Shown: piece after piece, positions 53,626 to 64,000 of the stretch
Numbering within the stretch: position 1 is the stretch's first letter
Layout: each line of letters opens with the position of its first letter
NCBI RefSeq assembly: GCF_039555335.1
Contig: NC_092642.1
Span: 21,607,812 to 21,671,811 of the forward strand
Direction: 5' to 3'
Length of the DNA stretch: 64,000 nucleotides
From: Amphiura filiformis
Taxonomy: Eukaryota > Echinodermata > Ophiuroidea > Amphilepidida > Amphiuridae
Notes under the pieces: model-generated
Database searches by the model: none
The model's input: only the letters and a program-made list of their open reading frames with translations
Told to the model about the DNA's origin: nothing
Position numbers and translations under genes: made by a program

Positions 53626-53887
53626 ATATGTGACATGATCTGGTCCATGGGGGCCAAAGGCGGCAAATTTGAAATTGAGATAAAAGCAAAAATATGGAGT
53701 AAAAAACAATAAAATACATAAGAAAATACACATCACAAAACCTCATAACTTTAGAACCAAGTATGCTAGACCTTTGGTGTTTTCAGTTTATGATAGCCTA
53801 ATGATACTACAATGTAATAATCAGAGTAACTCAATTTTCAAAAATGCCTCCTTTGGCCCCCATGGAGCAGATCGTGTCACATATGTG
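53626..53887. mobile_element. Palindromic MITE family Z, copy 1
   Basis: 'ATGTGACATGATCTGGTCC' and 'ATGGGGGCCAAAGGCGGC' at the left mirror 'GCCTCCTTTGGCCCCCATGG' and 'AGATCGTGTCACATATG' at the right. The second copy is at 57243-57484. Confidence 0.8.
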
Positions 53888-54144
53888 ACATGATCAAGGG
53901 GAATGAGTCACATGTCGGCAATTTTCAATTAGAAGTTTTTTACATTATTTTCTGGCAGTTTACTTAAATGTTACATTTTGATGCAAAGCCCATCAAAATT
54001 GGACATTTGGTTACCGAGTTATGAGCCATTTATCAATGGCTGAAAAAAATATAAAACAAAAAAATTTGAACACTGTTTTTGTCAAAATCTCAAAAACAAT
54101 ATTAGCGACATCCGACTCATTCCCCTTGATCATGTCACATATGT
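53878..54144. mobile_element. Palindromic element fused to MITE Z, sharing its terminal sequence
   Basis: 'CACATATGTGACATGATC' plus 'AAGGGGAATGAGTC' on the left is mirrored by 'GACTCATTCCCCTTGATC' plus 'ATGTCACATATG' on the right. It overlaps the right end of the element at 53626-53887 by about 10 bp and carries the same CATATGTGACATGATC end with a different inside. Confidence 0.7.
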
Positions 54145-54341
54145 CAAATGACTGTGTGAAATAATGTGTCATAAGTGCTGGTCCAGCTTAATGTAATATG
54201 TCAGGAATGATAATCACTTAGCTTGTTGTTATTCTGCAGGGTGCCCAAATGAAATTGTTAAAAAAGGAATTGTTTGTTTGATTGCAAATTATTATTTCTT
54301 TCTTGAGTCGGTTATGAAAAGACAAATTATTTCTGACCAGC

Positions 54342-54963
54342 TTAAGGGATCTAGAATGAGCGTTTATTGCATTTCAACAGTATTTTTTGTGGGACATGAG
54401 AGCACCTCAGACCTATCGAATTGCATTCTGAATCTGAAGCATGTCTTTCTGATATCAAATAATTTTAATTTTTGAAAATCACAATATAATACAAATTTTA
54501 TGACAAATTATAAAAATTTGATATTTTTCAAATTTTTGATATATAACAGTCCTCAAGTAAATTATATAAATCGGTCAATTGAAAATTTTGCCCTTTCATA
54601 TTGAAGATATGGATTTTTTTTCCCCAAAAGACCTAATTTTTTTTGGTGTTTTTGGAAAAAAAATCCTATATAATCAATACGAAAGGTCAAAATTTTCATT
54701 TGATCGTCGGCTTTTCATCCCACCTACATACGCTTTAAGTATAAATCATCAGATTTATAAAGTTTACTTGAGTACTGTTAAATATCAAAAATATCAATTT
54801 TTAATCATTTGCCATAAAATGTGTATTAAATTGCGAATTTCAAAAATCAAAATTATTTGATATCAGAATGACATTCTTCGTATTCAGAATGCAATTGATA
54901 TGTCTGATGTGCTCTAATGTCCCAAAATAAATACTGTCCAAACGTTCATACCCCTTCCCTTAA
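54342..54963. mobile_element. TTAA-flanked foldback, about 620 bp
   Basis: TTAA plus GGGATCTAGAATGAGCGTTT on the left, and AACGTTCATACCCCTTCCC plus TTAA on the right. The arms continue inverted ('GAATTGCATTCTGAATCTGA' against 'TTCAGAATGCAATTGATATG'; 'TTTGATATCAG'-type words). A piggyBac-like target is likely. No transposase frame. Confidence 0.7.
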
Positions 54964-55613
54964 TGGAAATTATAATTTGCAAATAGATTTATTCTGGAAA
55001 CTCAGTAATCCTGAATATTTCTGATGCAACTGATTCTAACTGGTTCTAGTTTTAACTGTGTTTAATAGAACATTTAACCCATTACAGATAAGTCCAGTTA
55101 TAGAGTTCAGCTAGAACTGAATATAAACTGTGACTTTTTGAGAAAAAATGAGCTAGCTATCTACATGCATGTACACAGACAGCAGGTGTGCATCAATGTG
55201 GGTACTTCCTGGGTTCTTTGGGGTGATATGGTATGTACAGAGTATTGATCTAGATGTTGGACATATCCATTACAGGTTTGTGACCTACCTATCTGCTCAT
55301 GCATCAATTGCTATCAGATGAAAGTTCAAATTTTTGAAAAAGTCTGACGACCCACCTTTACTATCTGCTTCTGTGCTTTGTAGATGGCAGACCCTTACCA
55401 ATGGGGAGTGGCTGTGCTGTGTAGAGTCTATTTATAAACCTTAGTGTACACGTTTTATTTGGACACCCTGTATTTTAAGGTGAATGTAGCGGTAGTTTAT
55501 ATGAGTACTTGGAATGATTTCGTAAGGTGCTGTGTGAGATGTGTGCTATTTATAGCCTGTGTGATCATACCCAACCCATGTGTGTTATATAATTACCATT
55601 GTCAGCCAATGTA

Positions 55614-55860
55614 GTACCGTAAAAACTCGATAGTTAGGATATGTGCTTAATATCAAGGGATTTTGAAAACATGAAATTGTGCCGAAGTCCAGCGCTTTAC
55701 CAACTGAGCTAATAAGGTTAAGACACACATTTGCAGATTAACTTGTTCGTATATAACTATATGTGTATCGTTGATTTGCTCAAAACCCTTTACACTTTTG
55801 TGGATGTTTGCATGTTTTAAAAGCGCTTGATACTAAGCACATTATCAAGTTTTTACGGTA
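55614..55860. mobile_element. MITE with TACCGTAAAAACTCGAT ends and an embedded tRNA half
   Basis: 'TACCGTAAAAACTCGATAG' plus 'ATATGTGCTTA' on the left pairs with 'TAAGCACATTATCAAG' plus TTTTTACGGTA on the right. Inside on the minus strand (about 55677-55725) is 'TTAGCTCAGTTGGTAAAGCG' followed by 'CTGGACTTCGGCAC', like the 5' half of a tRNA. Confidence 0.75.
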
Positions 55861-57242
55861 AACCAGTTATGTCTTGTGCAGTAAATTGCTAGGATACATT
55901 ATTTGGAAATCAATCAGTTTCATGTTCAAGAAGAAAAGGCTTATTTATTTGGGCATGGGTCAATTTCCCCAACCACACCCTGTTTGGTAAAGATATCTTG
56001 TATTGTAATCAAGTTTGGTAGGTCATTAATTGGTCAATATTATTTGCAGAATTTATGCAACTTGCAGTAAGTCATAGGCAACAAGATTCCTACTGTGACT
56101 ATCTCCACAGGTATCTGACTAGTACACACAGTGTACCTACACAGTACCAATTCGGCTATTGTACAGGACCCACCAACAGTGGTACTGCATTGGTACTACA
56201 CTGATACTATCCTGGTACTGCACAGTACAAGTACCTTTGTGACGATGAACCTGTGCAGGCAGCCACAATAGGAATCTGCGGGTAGTGTACTATTATTAGT
56301 TGAACCAGGACCTCAGTCTGATTTTAACCCTAAATGTGTGTAGCTAGCCTGCTTGACAGATCAGTGGATAGGAAATCAGACAAAATATTTTTTTGGGAAA
56401 ACATGTCCTATTCAGAGTACATTTGGCATAAACTACAACTAAAACTATTAAAGACCATTTATCATCAATTTTCACTAATTTCATAATTTCCTAAAAAGGA
56501 TACTCTGTCCATACAACAACTGATCATAGTGCTTGACAAATTACAAAATGTTTGTTATGATAACTGAACAAGACATGAGGGAACTGCCCATATGATAATG
56601 GTTGTGGGACATTCCAGTTTGAGATAGAGGTAGGTTATGTGAGTAACCAACACTATTAAAGACCATTTGTCATCAATTTCCACATTCTTTTTCCCAATTT
56701 TAGGGATACTCTGTCCCTGCTAGCCATACAGCCACTGATCCCAAAACCATGGAATGGCTGGCATGCTGTTTTCTCCAATCTTAAATTAAAGAAAATTCCA
56801 GTAAACTTGTGCAATTATGGTAATTCTAACATTTGGAAGTTGTTTTTTTTGTGTGTGTTTACCATAATAAGAGTACAATTACCAAAAATAGCCCACTAAT
56901 AACAGAAGCAAGCAAACTTGGCTTTTTTGAAAAATTGTGTACGCTACTTTTTTAAATTTCAAACCAATATTGTTAGGATTGTTTATCTATTATAAAAGTA
57001 GTTATTTTCCCGTACAGTTATTTTCATGAGTTTGGGCTTTTGGAATTTGTACAAGTTGTTTATTTCATGGAATTTGTGTCAAGTATAATGTAGCCTTATA
57101 TTAAAAACATATTTTCTTATGTTGTCATTTTTTGTGCATGCATGCCCACCTACAAAATTTGTGAAAATTAAATCCTTGCGAAAATGAACACTTTTATAGT
57201 AAGTACTATGCATAGAATATAGTAGACTGTTGGGTTTTATTA
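55861..57242. other. Intergenic; short imperfect repeats only
   Basis: 'AAAGACCATTTATCATCAAT' with 'GGATACTCTGTCC' at 56449-56515 recurs at 56660-56717. Around 56120-56235 there are many GTAC-containing words such as 'GTACTGCACAGTACAAGTAC'. No gene was seen. Confidence 0.45.
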
Positions 57243-57484
57243 CATGTGTCATGATCTGGTCCATGGGAGCCAAAGGTGGCATATTTGAAATTGAGATAAT
57301 GGCAAAAATATGACATAAAGAACAATGAAATACATAGAGAATACACATCACAAAACTTATTAGAATCTAGTATGCTACACTTTTGCTGTTATAGGCTAAT
57401 GTTTGTAGATGATAATAATTATAGTAACTCAATTTTCAAAAATGCCTCATTTGGCCCCCCATGGAACAGATCGTGTCACATGTA
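57243..57484. mobile_element. Palindromic MITE family Z, copy 2
   Basis: It has the same arms as 53626-53887 ('CATGATCTGGTCCATGGGAG' and 'CCCCATGGAACAGATCGTG'), slightly diverged. The short reading frames starting 'MPPLAPMDQ' at both sites come from the repeat, not a gene. Confidence 0.8.
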
Positions 57485-57702
57485 GAGTCAAATTTGTACC
57501 ATTATTTTCAGTAGACTTTTTTACTTTTATATTATCTTTATCGCAAGGGTATATACTGATTTTTGAAGGTAATATTTGGTTGATGTTATTAATCACAAAT
57601 TTGTTTATTATATGGAACTTTGTAAAGTTGATCCACCTGGGTTTTTTTTTTATTGCATGCCCATGCATGTCAGTACCCAGCAAACACAAACAGTTTGGTT
57701 GC

Positions 57703-58246
57703 ATTGTGTTGAAATCCATACACCCCCTGTGGAAGATAAGCCCATAATCTTCCACACACAGGGTGCAGATATAAAATGGAGTTGCCCATTTACGTAACCC
57801 ATTTGAAATTCACCCTCTCTGTGTGGAAGATTAAGATGGTACTACACCCCTTGATAAATTTGTGACTATTTTTTGCATTTTTCTCAACAAATAATAACAC
57901 ACTGGTATCAAAAGTTATGTATATTATAGGGGCAAGGAATCCAGTTACTACACTGGAATTTCAGTGACTCAGACAAGCAGTACGTTATTTATGATAAGAA
58001 AAGAGGTACCGCTAGAATGTACCTCATTTCTTAACATATATAATGAACCACTTTTCTTGAATTACTGAAATTTCAGTGAAGTAATTGGATTCCTTGCCCC
58101 TATAATACACATAACTTTTGTTACCAGTGTGTAGTCATTTTTTGAGAAAAATGCAAAATTAGTCACAAAATTGATCAGGGGTGTAGTACCACCTTAAGGT
58201 CATGTCTTCCATAGGGGTGTATGAAATTCAAATGGAAGAACCTGTT
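57703..58246. mobile_element. Palindromic MITE family Y, copy 6, split by a TTAA element
   Basis: The left part 57703-57834 ends '...GGAAGATTAA' and the right part resumes at 58194 'TTAAGGTCATGTCTTCC'. In uninterrupted copies these read 'GATTAAGGTCATG', so the element at 57831-58197 landed in the single TTAA and duplicated it. Confidence 0.85.
57831..58197. mobile_element. TTAA palindromic MITE, copy B
   Basis: TTAA plus 'GATGGTACTACACCCC' to 'GGGGTGTAGTACCACC' plus TTAA. The arms are long and nearly complete palindromes ('AATCCAGTTACTACACTGG' / 'CAGTGAAGTAATTGGATT'). The host site is known from family Y, so TTAA is a proven target duplication. Confidence 0.9.
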
Positions 58247-58802
58247 GGTGAAACCCATTATTTTCATAAGCACACACAAAGGTCTTTTACCGTTATTCTC
58301 CCTAAATATTCCAAATATTAATTCCCAGTAAGGTCTAACTCAAGGATTAGGATTGAGGTATGTTTCATTTTGCAAAACAGTAGTATATTGTAAGTCCTGC
58401 TGTATTTGGAATTTAGAGTAGTTTAAATAGTAAATATCTGATTTTTGTCTTAGCTATTAGATTTTATGATGGAATTAGTTTGTGGATTGTTATTTCATCA
58501 TTTAGCCAATAATTATTTTGATATAGAATGTTTCATTGCTTTTGCATAAATAATATGTCTCAAAATGTACTGATATGACCTCCAAATGCCTGATTGGTAT
58601 CCTCATTAACAAATTACACAAGCCTTCATTTTCTTTTCTTTATGTCTACACTATTATAGTATGCACTTTTATTTTATAAGAGAGCTTAATACCAGTTCAA
58701 ATAACACATAGATGCAGTATTTTGAAATAAATGCATGTTAATCACCACCTATATTGGTATATAATCTATTAGGGTATACTGTGTTAAATTTTTAATGTTA
58801 TA
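58247..58802. other. Intergenic, nothing recognised
   Basis: AT-rich, no coding sense. Confidence 0.45.
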
Positions 58803-60230
58803 TAACATAGTATTTTTTGCACCAAAGGAAACAAATCATAGTACTATTAAATAATCAAGAATTGATTTGATTGTTGTATGAAAATCACTTAATCTCATCT
58901 TCTGATAACTTACATATTTAAGTTGATTTTGAAATATTAAAGTAAATTTCTTAATTATTCAGAGTTATGTGCTTTGCGTCTAGCATATACACAAAAATGA
59001 TAAACAATTACGCTGATTGACGGATCAATCATGAAAACAAGACAGGTGCCCATTTGGTCATCGAGCATGAAGAAGGGCTGAAGAATTGACCTCTTCTACG
59101 TGCTCGATGATCTCTTCCACATGCTCCATGGTCACCATTGAGTACCTCAAACTCGGAGCAATTAGGAAATTTACTCTAGTTATACATAGAAGTAGTTTAC
59201 CAAGATAATGATAGATGACATAATATGAAAGATTATTCTTTGCACCAAAGAAAACAAATTATAGTACTATAAAATAATCAAGAATTGAGATGACTGGTTG
59301 TAGTTTGATTACTTGATTTCATGTTAAATTGTGTATTGAAGTTGAGTTTTTAAAATATTTCCACCATATTAGTTATACATAGAAGTAGTTTACCAAGATA
59401 ATGATAGGTATATGAGAAATCATTCTTTGCACCAAAGGAAACAAATCATAGTACTGTGAAATAATCAAGAATTGAGATGACTGTTTTAACAAAATCACTT
59501 GATCTCATGTTCTGATAACTTGTATATTGAAGTTAATTTTGGAATATTTCCATCATATTAGTTATACATAGAAATAAACTGGCCTCAAAAATAAACTTAT
59601 AATTTTTCACAAGGTCATATCTTAAATTCCTGTCCATAAAAATGAACAAAAATTGAACACAGGATTACTTCAATACTCTACTCTAAACACTGTTCAGTAA
59701 CTAAACAGTTGTCCAACTGATACAACAGCAAAATGCACTGACATGGAACAACTTCCTGGACCACATTCACAGCACAATAATTGGCACCAACACGAGAAAT
59801 CTGTGAGTAAATGGAATAGTGTGGAACAAGACCTGTTTCTTGAAGAAAGTGTGTGTGAAAGGAAAAGCAGCCCATTCCACACTATTCCACTTACTCTTTG
59901 GAATTAGTCACCTGTGTAAAGGATCTTAAACGCATTCTCACAGATTTCTTTTGCTGGGTTCCAATTATTCGCCTGTGCATGTGGACCCGGAAGCTGTTCC
60001 GTGTCAGTGCATTTTACTGTTGTGTCAGTTGGACAACTGCTTGGTTACTGACATGTGTTTAGAGTAGAGTATTGAAATAATCCTGAGTGTAATTTTTGTT
60101 CATGTTTATGGACAGGATTTTAAGATATGACCTTGTGAAAAATTATAAGTTTCTTTTTGAGGCCAGTGTAGTTTAAATGATAGATGACATATGACTGTAA
60201 AGTTGAAAGTATTTTGTTGTAATGTCCTGT
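58803..60230. repeat. Tandem repeat, about 195-bp unit, interrupted by a foldback
   Basis: 'TTTGCACCAAAGGAAACAAA' plus 'TAGTACTA' and 'AATAATCAAGAATTGA' recur at about 58815, 59240 and 59427. 'TTAGTTATACATAGAAGTAG' with 'TTTACCAAGATAATGATAG' recur at about 59175 and 59370. The next unit starts at 59558 and, after the foldback at 59578-60168, continues at about 60170 with 'GTAGTTTAAATGATAGATGACATA'-like text. Confidence 0.7.
59578..60168. mobile_element. Foldback element with about 270-bp arms, ACTGGCCTC ends
   Basis: 'ACTGGCCTCAAAAATAAAC' to 'AATGGAATAGTGTGGAA' is mirrored by 'CCACACTATTCCACTTACTC' to 'TTTTTGAGGCCAGT'. The centre is near 59876. There is no coding content. It lies inside a unit of the 195-bp tandem repeat, so it is younger. 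Confidence 0.8.
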
Positions 60231-60678
60231 ATGTCCATGTCACAACCACCTATATGTCAAAGGTACTAATATATATCCCATTTTAAATGCTGTCTTATTG
60301 TTTGGTAATGTAAAGTAATGTAGATGGTAATATATAAGCTTGATTGTTATGAATGGGTTGATTGCAAATGGGCATAGGGATGTGGTGGGGAAGCTTTTAT
60401 GGCATGTTGGAGTAGTTAGCTGTTGTGAATTGATCGAATTGTGGTATCCTGAGAATTGTAATGACCTCTGACGAAAACTGATGTGGTCATTTTGAAACAG
60501 GCTTGACAAAGAATTCATGTATCACAGTTACATTTTTACAGGTCTTGTGGTTCTTGAGTTATAATGTAAAGAGTGTAGAGAAGAAACATCTTCCTAAAAT
60601 GACACATATCCCAAGAACCACAATACATTAAGGAATATTTGAAAGTGCATGTTTTGTATTCTGTCCCCATTCAAATCT

Positions 60679-61048
60679 TTAAGGTGGTACTACACCCCTC
60701 GATAAATTTGTTCCTATTTTTGCATTTTTCTCAAAAACTAATAACACAATGGTAACAAAAGTTATATATATTATAGGGGCAAGGAATCCAATTACTACAC
60801 TGGAATTTCAGTGACCCAGGACAAGCGGTTCATTATTTATGATTATAAGAAAAGAGGTACCGCTAGAATGTACCTCATTTCCTATCATATATACTGAACC
60901 GCTTGTCTTGAGTCACTGAAATTTCAGTGTAGTAATTGGATTCCTTGCCCCAATAATATACATAACTTTTGTTACCAGTGTGTTATTATTTTGTGAGAAA
61001 AATGCAAAAATAGTCACAAATTTACCACAGGGGTGTAGTACCCCTTAA
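60679..61048. mobile_element. TTAA palindromic MITE, copy C
   Basis: TTAA plus 'GGTGGTACTACACCCCTCG' to 'GGGGTGTAGTACCCC' plus TTAA. It is the least damaged copy, and the arms mirror each other almost end to end. Confidence 0.85.
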
Positions 61049-61306
61049 GGTATAACTTTTCATTAGTCCCCTAATCTAGACACTGAAAATCTGGTTTTTT
61101 TTAGCTGAATGACAATGACTACTCCAACACACCTTAAAGTTGTCAAAACTTAATTTTACATTTAAAGCCTTTTTAAAGTACTGACGTCAGTTACAAAACT
61201 GGAGGCGAAGCAAATTAGAGTGTAAAATGTAAAACAAATTCATTAACAATCGTTGGGATGGTAAAAACTATTGAATATCTATAGTTGATGAGAAAAAATA
61301 TTGAAT

Positions 61307-62204
61307 GCTAATTCAGTTCGGGGGCACTCGTAATAAACGGACGTCTCTGATTTCAAAGACGGATCAGTGATTTCACATACGGGGGTCTGTGATATCACAT
61401 ACGTCGAGCTTTGCTGCCAGCTGGGCACTCGATGCAGCACATCGGAACGAAGCTGAGTGTATTAGAATAAGCTTTCCTATGTTTAACAAATTTCTACCTG
61501 TGCAAAAAGTATATCCATCTGTGCAAATTCTGACAAATGGTCCCAGAACACACTTAGATTGCAATGGCCAAAATCAAATGTTGTTTTGAAGTAAAAAAAT
61601 CCCAATTTTACCATCCGGTTCCTGAATTGGATAGTAAAATTAGCAGGCACTCAACATGCTCAACTTGGGCTAGCTACAACCCTGATAAGGCCTATATACA
61701 AAATTATTCCCACTGCGCTGGCACGTTCACCAAAATTACTAATATCGTTTGCGACTGGGTTTTGAAACTAGGGAGTATGTAATTTATGAGACGTCTCTGA
61801 AATATGATACTGTTACAGACCTGCCAACTGTCCCTCATTTTGAGGGACTGTCCCTCATTTGGGGTTTACCAAAGTGAAAAAGAGGGACAGTCCTGTTTTC
61901 TGAAAATTTCACTGATGGCAAATTTAAATGTAAGAACAGCAGAAAATGATGCAAATTTCACTTTAAAATTTTGCTATAGCAAAATTCAGACCTGCAAAAC
62001 CTTCTGAAGTCTGAAAGTATTGTACACCTCAAGTATTTGAATTTGTTGGTACCTGGTTTGTGTACATGTACAAGGTTTTGGTCTCAATGTCCCTCTTTCT
62101 GACTTCGCTAGGTTGGCAGGTCTGCTGTTATGTGACATGACGCTTCAAGAGTATTTGATATCGGAGACGTCCGTGAATTATCAGTGCCCCCGAACTGAAT
62201 TAGC
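61307..62204. mobile_element. TIR element, about 900 bp, GCTAATTCAGTTCGGGGGCA ends
   Basis: The left arm GCTAATTCAGTTCGGGGGCA with 'GGACGTCTCTGAT' pairs with the right 'ATCGGAGACGTCC' and 'TGCCCCCGAACTGAATTAGC'. The inside shows short frames only (61389-61589), with no transposase motif. A second element is nested at 61816-62125. Confidence 0.8.
61816..62125. mobile_element. Nested MITE, CAGACCTGCCAAC ends
   Basis: 'CAGACCTGCCAACTGTCCCTC' and 'GTTGGCAGGTCTG' are inverted ends, with 'GAGGGACAGTCC'-type repeats inside. CTGTTA is repeated at both edges. It sits within the element 61307-62204. Confidence 0.75.
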
Positions 62205-62782
62205 CAATCAATTGTGATTTTGTTTATGAGTGATATAATAAGAAATTTACCATACATTTATTTATTCAACATATTTTCTTTGTGAATTCGGGCAATGGTT
62301 AAATAATATTTTAAGGAGATTCCGCACAGGTATTTCATTTTAAATTTGACCGCATTTACAGGGGATACCATAAATAAATAACATGGCTAACAAAAATGTA
62401 AAGTTTGAACTTAACTGTCATGCATTTAGGGTGTGGTGTAGCAGTCTGTCGGCACATCACAACCCGACAGTACATTTCGCTATATGCCAGTAACTAAGAG
62501 AATAATTATTGATGATGATAATAGCTTGTAATAAGGTAGACACCAGAAAGATTCTTGAATGTGTACAATTGCCTAAGATCATTGTTAAATCTCTAAAATT
62601 TCTAAAGAAGTATGTGTTTCTGTTATCAAAAATCAAGGTTATTTTTCTTCTGAATTTGGAACCAGTTGAATTTGATTGAGTTATCCTTTGTCAAAGAAGT
62701 GACATCATTTTAATATTGTCAGTAGGGCCTACATTTACAAATTTGTGCTCTGGTCTCAAAAACCTGCGACATCACTGCATTT

Positions 62783-62972
62783 GACTATTCCTGTTGAAAT
62801 CCATACACCCCCTATGGAAGACATGACCTTGATATCCCACACAGGGGGTGTAGATTTCAAATGGAATCACCCATTCAGGTAACCCCATTTGAAATTCACA
62901 CTCCCCGTGTTGGGAGATTAAGGTCATGTCTTCCATAGGGGGTGTATGAATTTCAACTGGAATAGTGCATTT
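62783..62972. mobile_element. Palindromic MITE family Y, copy 7 (best preserved)
   Basis: 'ACTATTCCTGTTGAAATCC' to 'AATTTCAACTGGAATAGT', with all four inner motifs in place ('CCCCTATGGAAGACATGACC', 'GATTTCAAATGGAATCACCC', 'CCATTTGAAATTCACACTCC', 'AAGGTCATGTCTTCCATAGG'). Confidence 0.85.
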
Positions 62973-63097
62973 AGGGATGAAAGACAATGTAGTTCATTGT
63001 GGAGATACATAATTATTTGTCAACAGTATTAGTCTTAGTATGTGTGTGTCAAACGGTTGTGACAATCATAGACAAAGAAAGATACATGCATTCACCA

Positions 63098-63390
63098 TCA
63101 GGCAAAGTCCCATGTGCTTTGTATGCTGAGAACCTTGCATATTCATGAGGACCGATCAAATCACAGGCACACCATTTGTGCTTATCATATGGAGCTGTAT
63201 TTAATGTTTTAACTACAGCTCTACAGTGCCCAGCCGTTTACGCGAAAGATGTAAAGACTATGCTTTGAAAAAATATGTGGCAACAGGTACAGAATGGGGT
63301 CGCATATTTGTGTGTGTGCATGGAACTATTGGCCCTCATTAACAAATGATGCTGGACTTTGGCTGCTGGTGATTGGTCTGCATATTTTGT
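63098..63390. repeat. Dispersed repeat, copy 2 (partner at 11333-11665)
   Basis: It is collinear with 11333-11665 over most of its length, with small gaps. No coding sense. Confidence 0.6.
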
Positions 63391-63603
63391 GTCTATGATG
63401 ACAATATATTATTTATATAGCAGGTGTGTTCTGTGTTAATTAACTAGCTCAACTCTAATAAATCACACATTGGTTTTATTTTGATTTTTATATGAAAGTA
63501 TTAAAGTAATAAAAAGTGCCTCATGGTCATGAAAACAAAGTGTGCTGTGTTTTTATGTTTTTTTGTACTCCATGTGAAAAACCCTGACACTAATTCGTTG
63601 TCG

Positions 63604-63748
63604 AAGTGACATAATAATCGGATTAACTACCATAGCAATGGGGTTCAATGCAGATTTACCGCGTGAACGTACCAGTGCAGCGCGGTATTTCAAAAATTGT
63701 TTTACCCCATTGCTATGGTAGTTAATCCGATTTATTACGTCACTTCAA
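63604..63748. mobile_element. MITE, 145 bp, nearly perfect 42-bp arms
   Basis: 'GAAGTGACATAATAATCGG' and 'ATTAACTACCATAGCAATGG' mirror 'CCATTGCTATGGTAGTTAAT' and 'CCGATTTATTACGTCACTTC'. The short spacer holds 'TACCGCGTGAACGTACC'. Probably young. Confidence 0.85.
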
Positions 63749-64000
63749 TGGCGAATATACCTGAAGGGATAAGCAAATTCATGATCAATTGATTCTGCTT
63801 GGCCATTTCAAACCATGTCTGCCACAGCAATTTATCGATTTGCAATTATGCTAATTTTGAGATTCCATTGGGTGATCGTCAAGCGATAACAAAGCATTCT
63901 TAAAGGGCCTTAACAATTCTGATCAAAATGCTTTGCAGCAAGAAAAAAAAAGAACAGGAAATTAATCTAGTAGAGGGCCTAATATTTGTACACAAATACG

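Noticed and set aside
53340-57351. Similar 'MPPLAPMDQ' proteins at two places (53666 and 57284, minus strand)
   Set aside because: Both start in the arms of MITE family Z; no further similarity or splice sites.
1-64000. CRISPR arrays, operons, bacterial regulatory signals
   Set aside because: The DNA is from an animal nucleus; the tandem arrays present lack the repeat/spacer pattern of CRISPR.

Overview
This is AT-rich animal DNA with spliced genes (GT/AG introns), LINEs, tRNA-derived SINEs and very many palindromic MITE-like repeats. The two host genes and the repeat style point to an invertebrate deuterostome, perhaps an echinoderm or hemichordate. The species cannot be fixed from the sequence alone.

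Two genes lie head to head, with 418 bp between their start codons (30587-31004). Leftward, on the minus strand, a FAM169-type gene (the SLAP75 / GNAT-like family) runs from 30586 to 8161. I can place exons at 30586-30532, 21337-21189, 15565-15451, 14684-14599 and 12841-12656, and a giant last exon at 11221-8161. Exon phases match at every junction except around 14599/12841, where about 45 residues of the family core are missing and one weak candidate exon is seen. The last exon completes the FAM169 core, runs through a long disordered Ser/Thr/Pro/acidic tail, and ends in a pair of C2H2 zinc fingers of the Ikaros/Hunchback dimerisation type. I know of no described FAM169 protein with that end. 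Rightward, on the plus strand, a complete five-exon pyroglutamyl-peptidase I gene (PGPEP1) spans 31005-49021 and encodes 212 residues with all expected motifs.

The introns hold most of the repeats. FAM169 intron 1 contains a higher-order satellite (about 23303-25270), two tRNA-like sequences and several MITEs. Intron 2 holds a 1.9-kb TIR element with seven copies of a 15-bp motif spaced about 180 bp apart, plus foldback elements. Intron 3 carries a tandem triplication of part of exon 3 with its splice donor. PGPEP1 intron 1 (14 kb) contains a nested stack: a TTAA-flanked palindromic element, split by a young LTR retroelement (31350-39699), which is itself split by a 5'-truncated LINE (36298-38874). 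That LTR element is unusual. Its 2.6-2.9-kb LTRs carry a coding region with a cold-shock domain, while the space between the LTRs is only about 340 bp and holds little more than the primer-binding site and a purine-rich tract. It is treated here as a fossil.

From 49200 to 64000 and from 1 to 8160 I see no host gene. These flanks hold at least a dozen MITEs, foldbacks, short tandem repeats and LINE fragments, several nested in one another.
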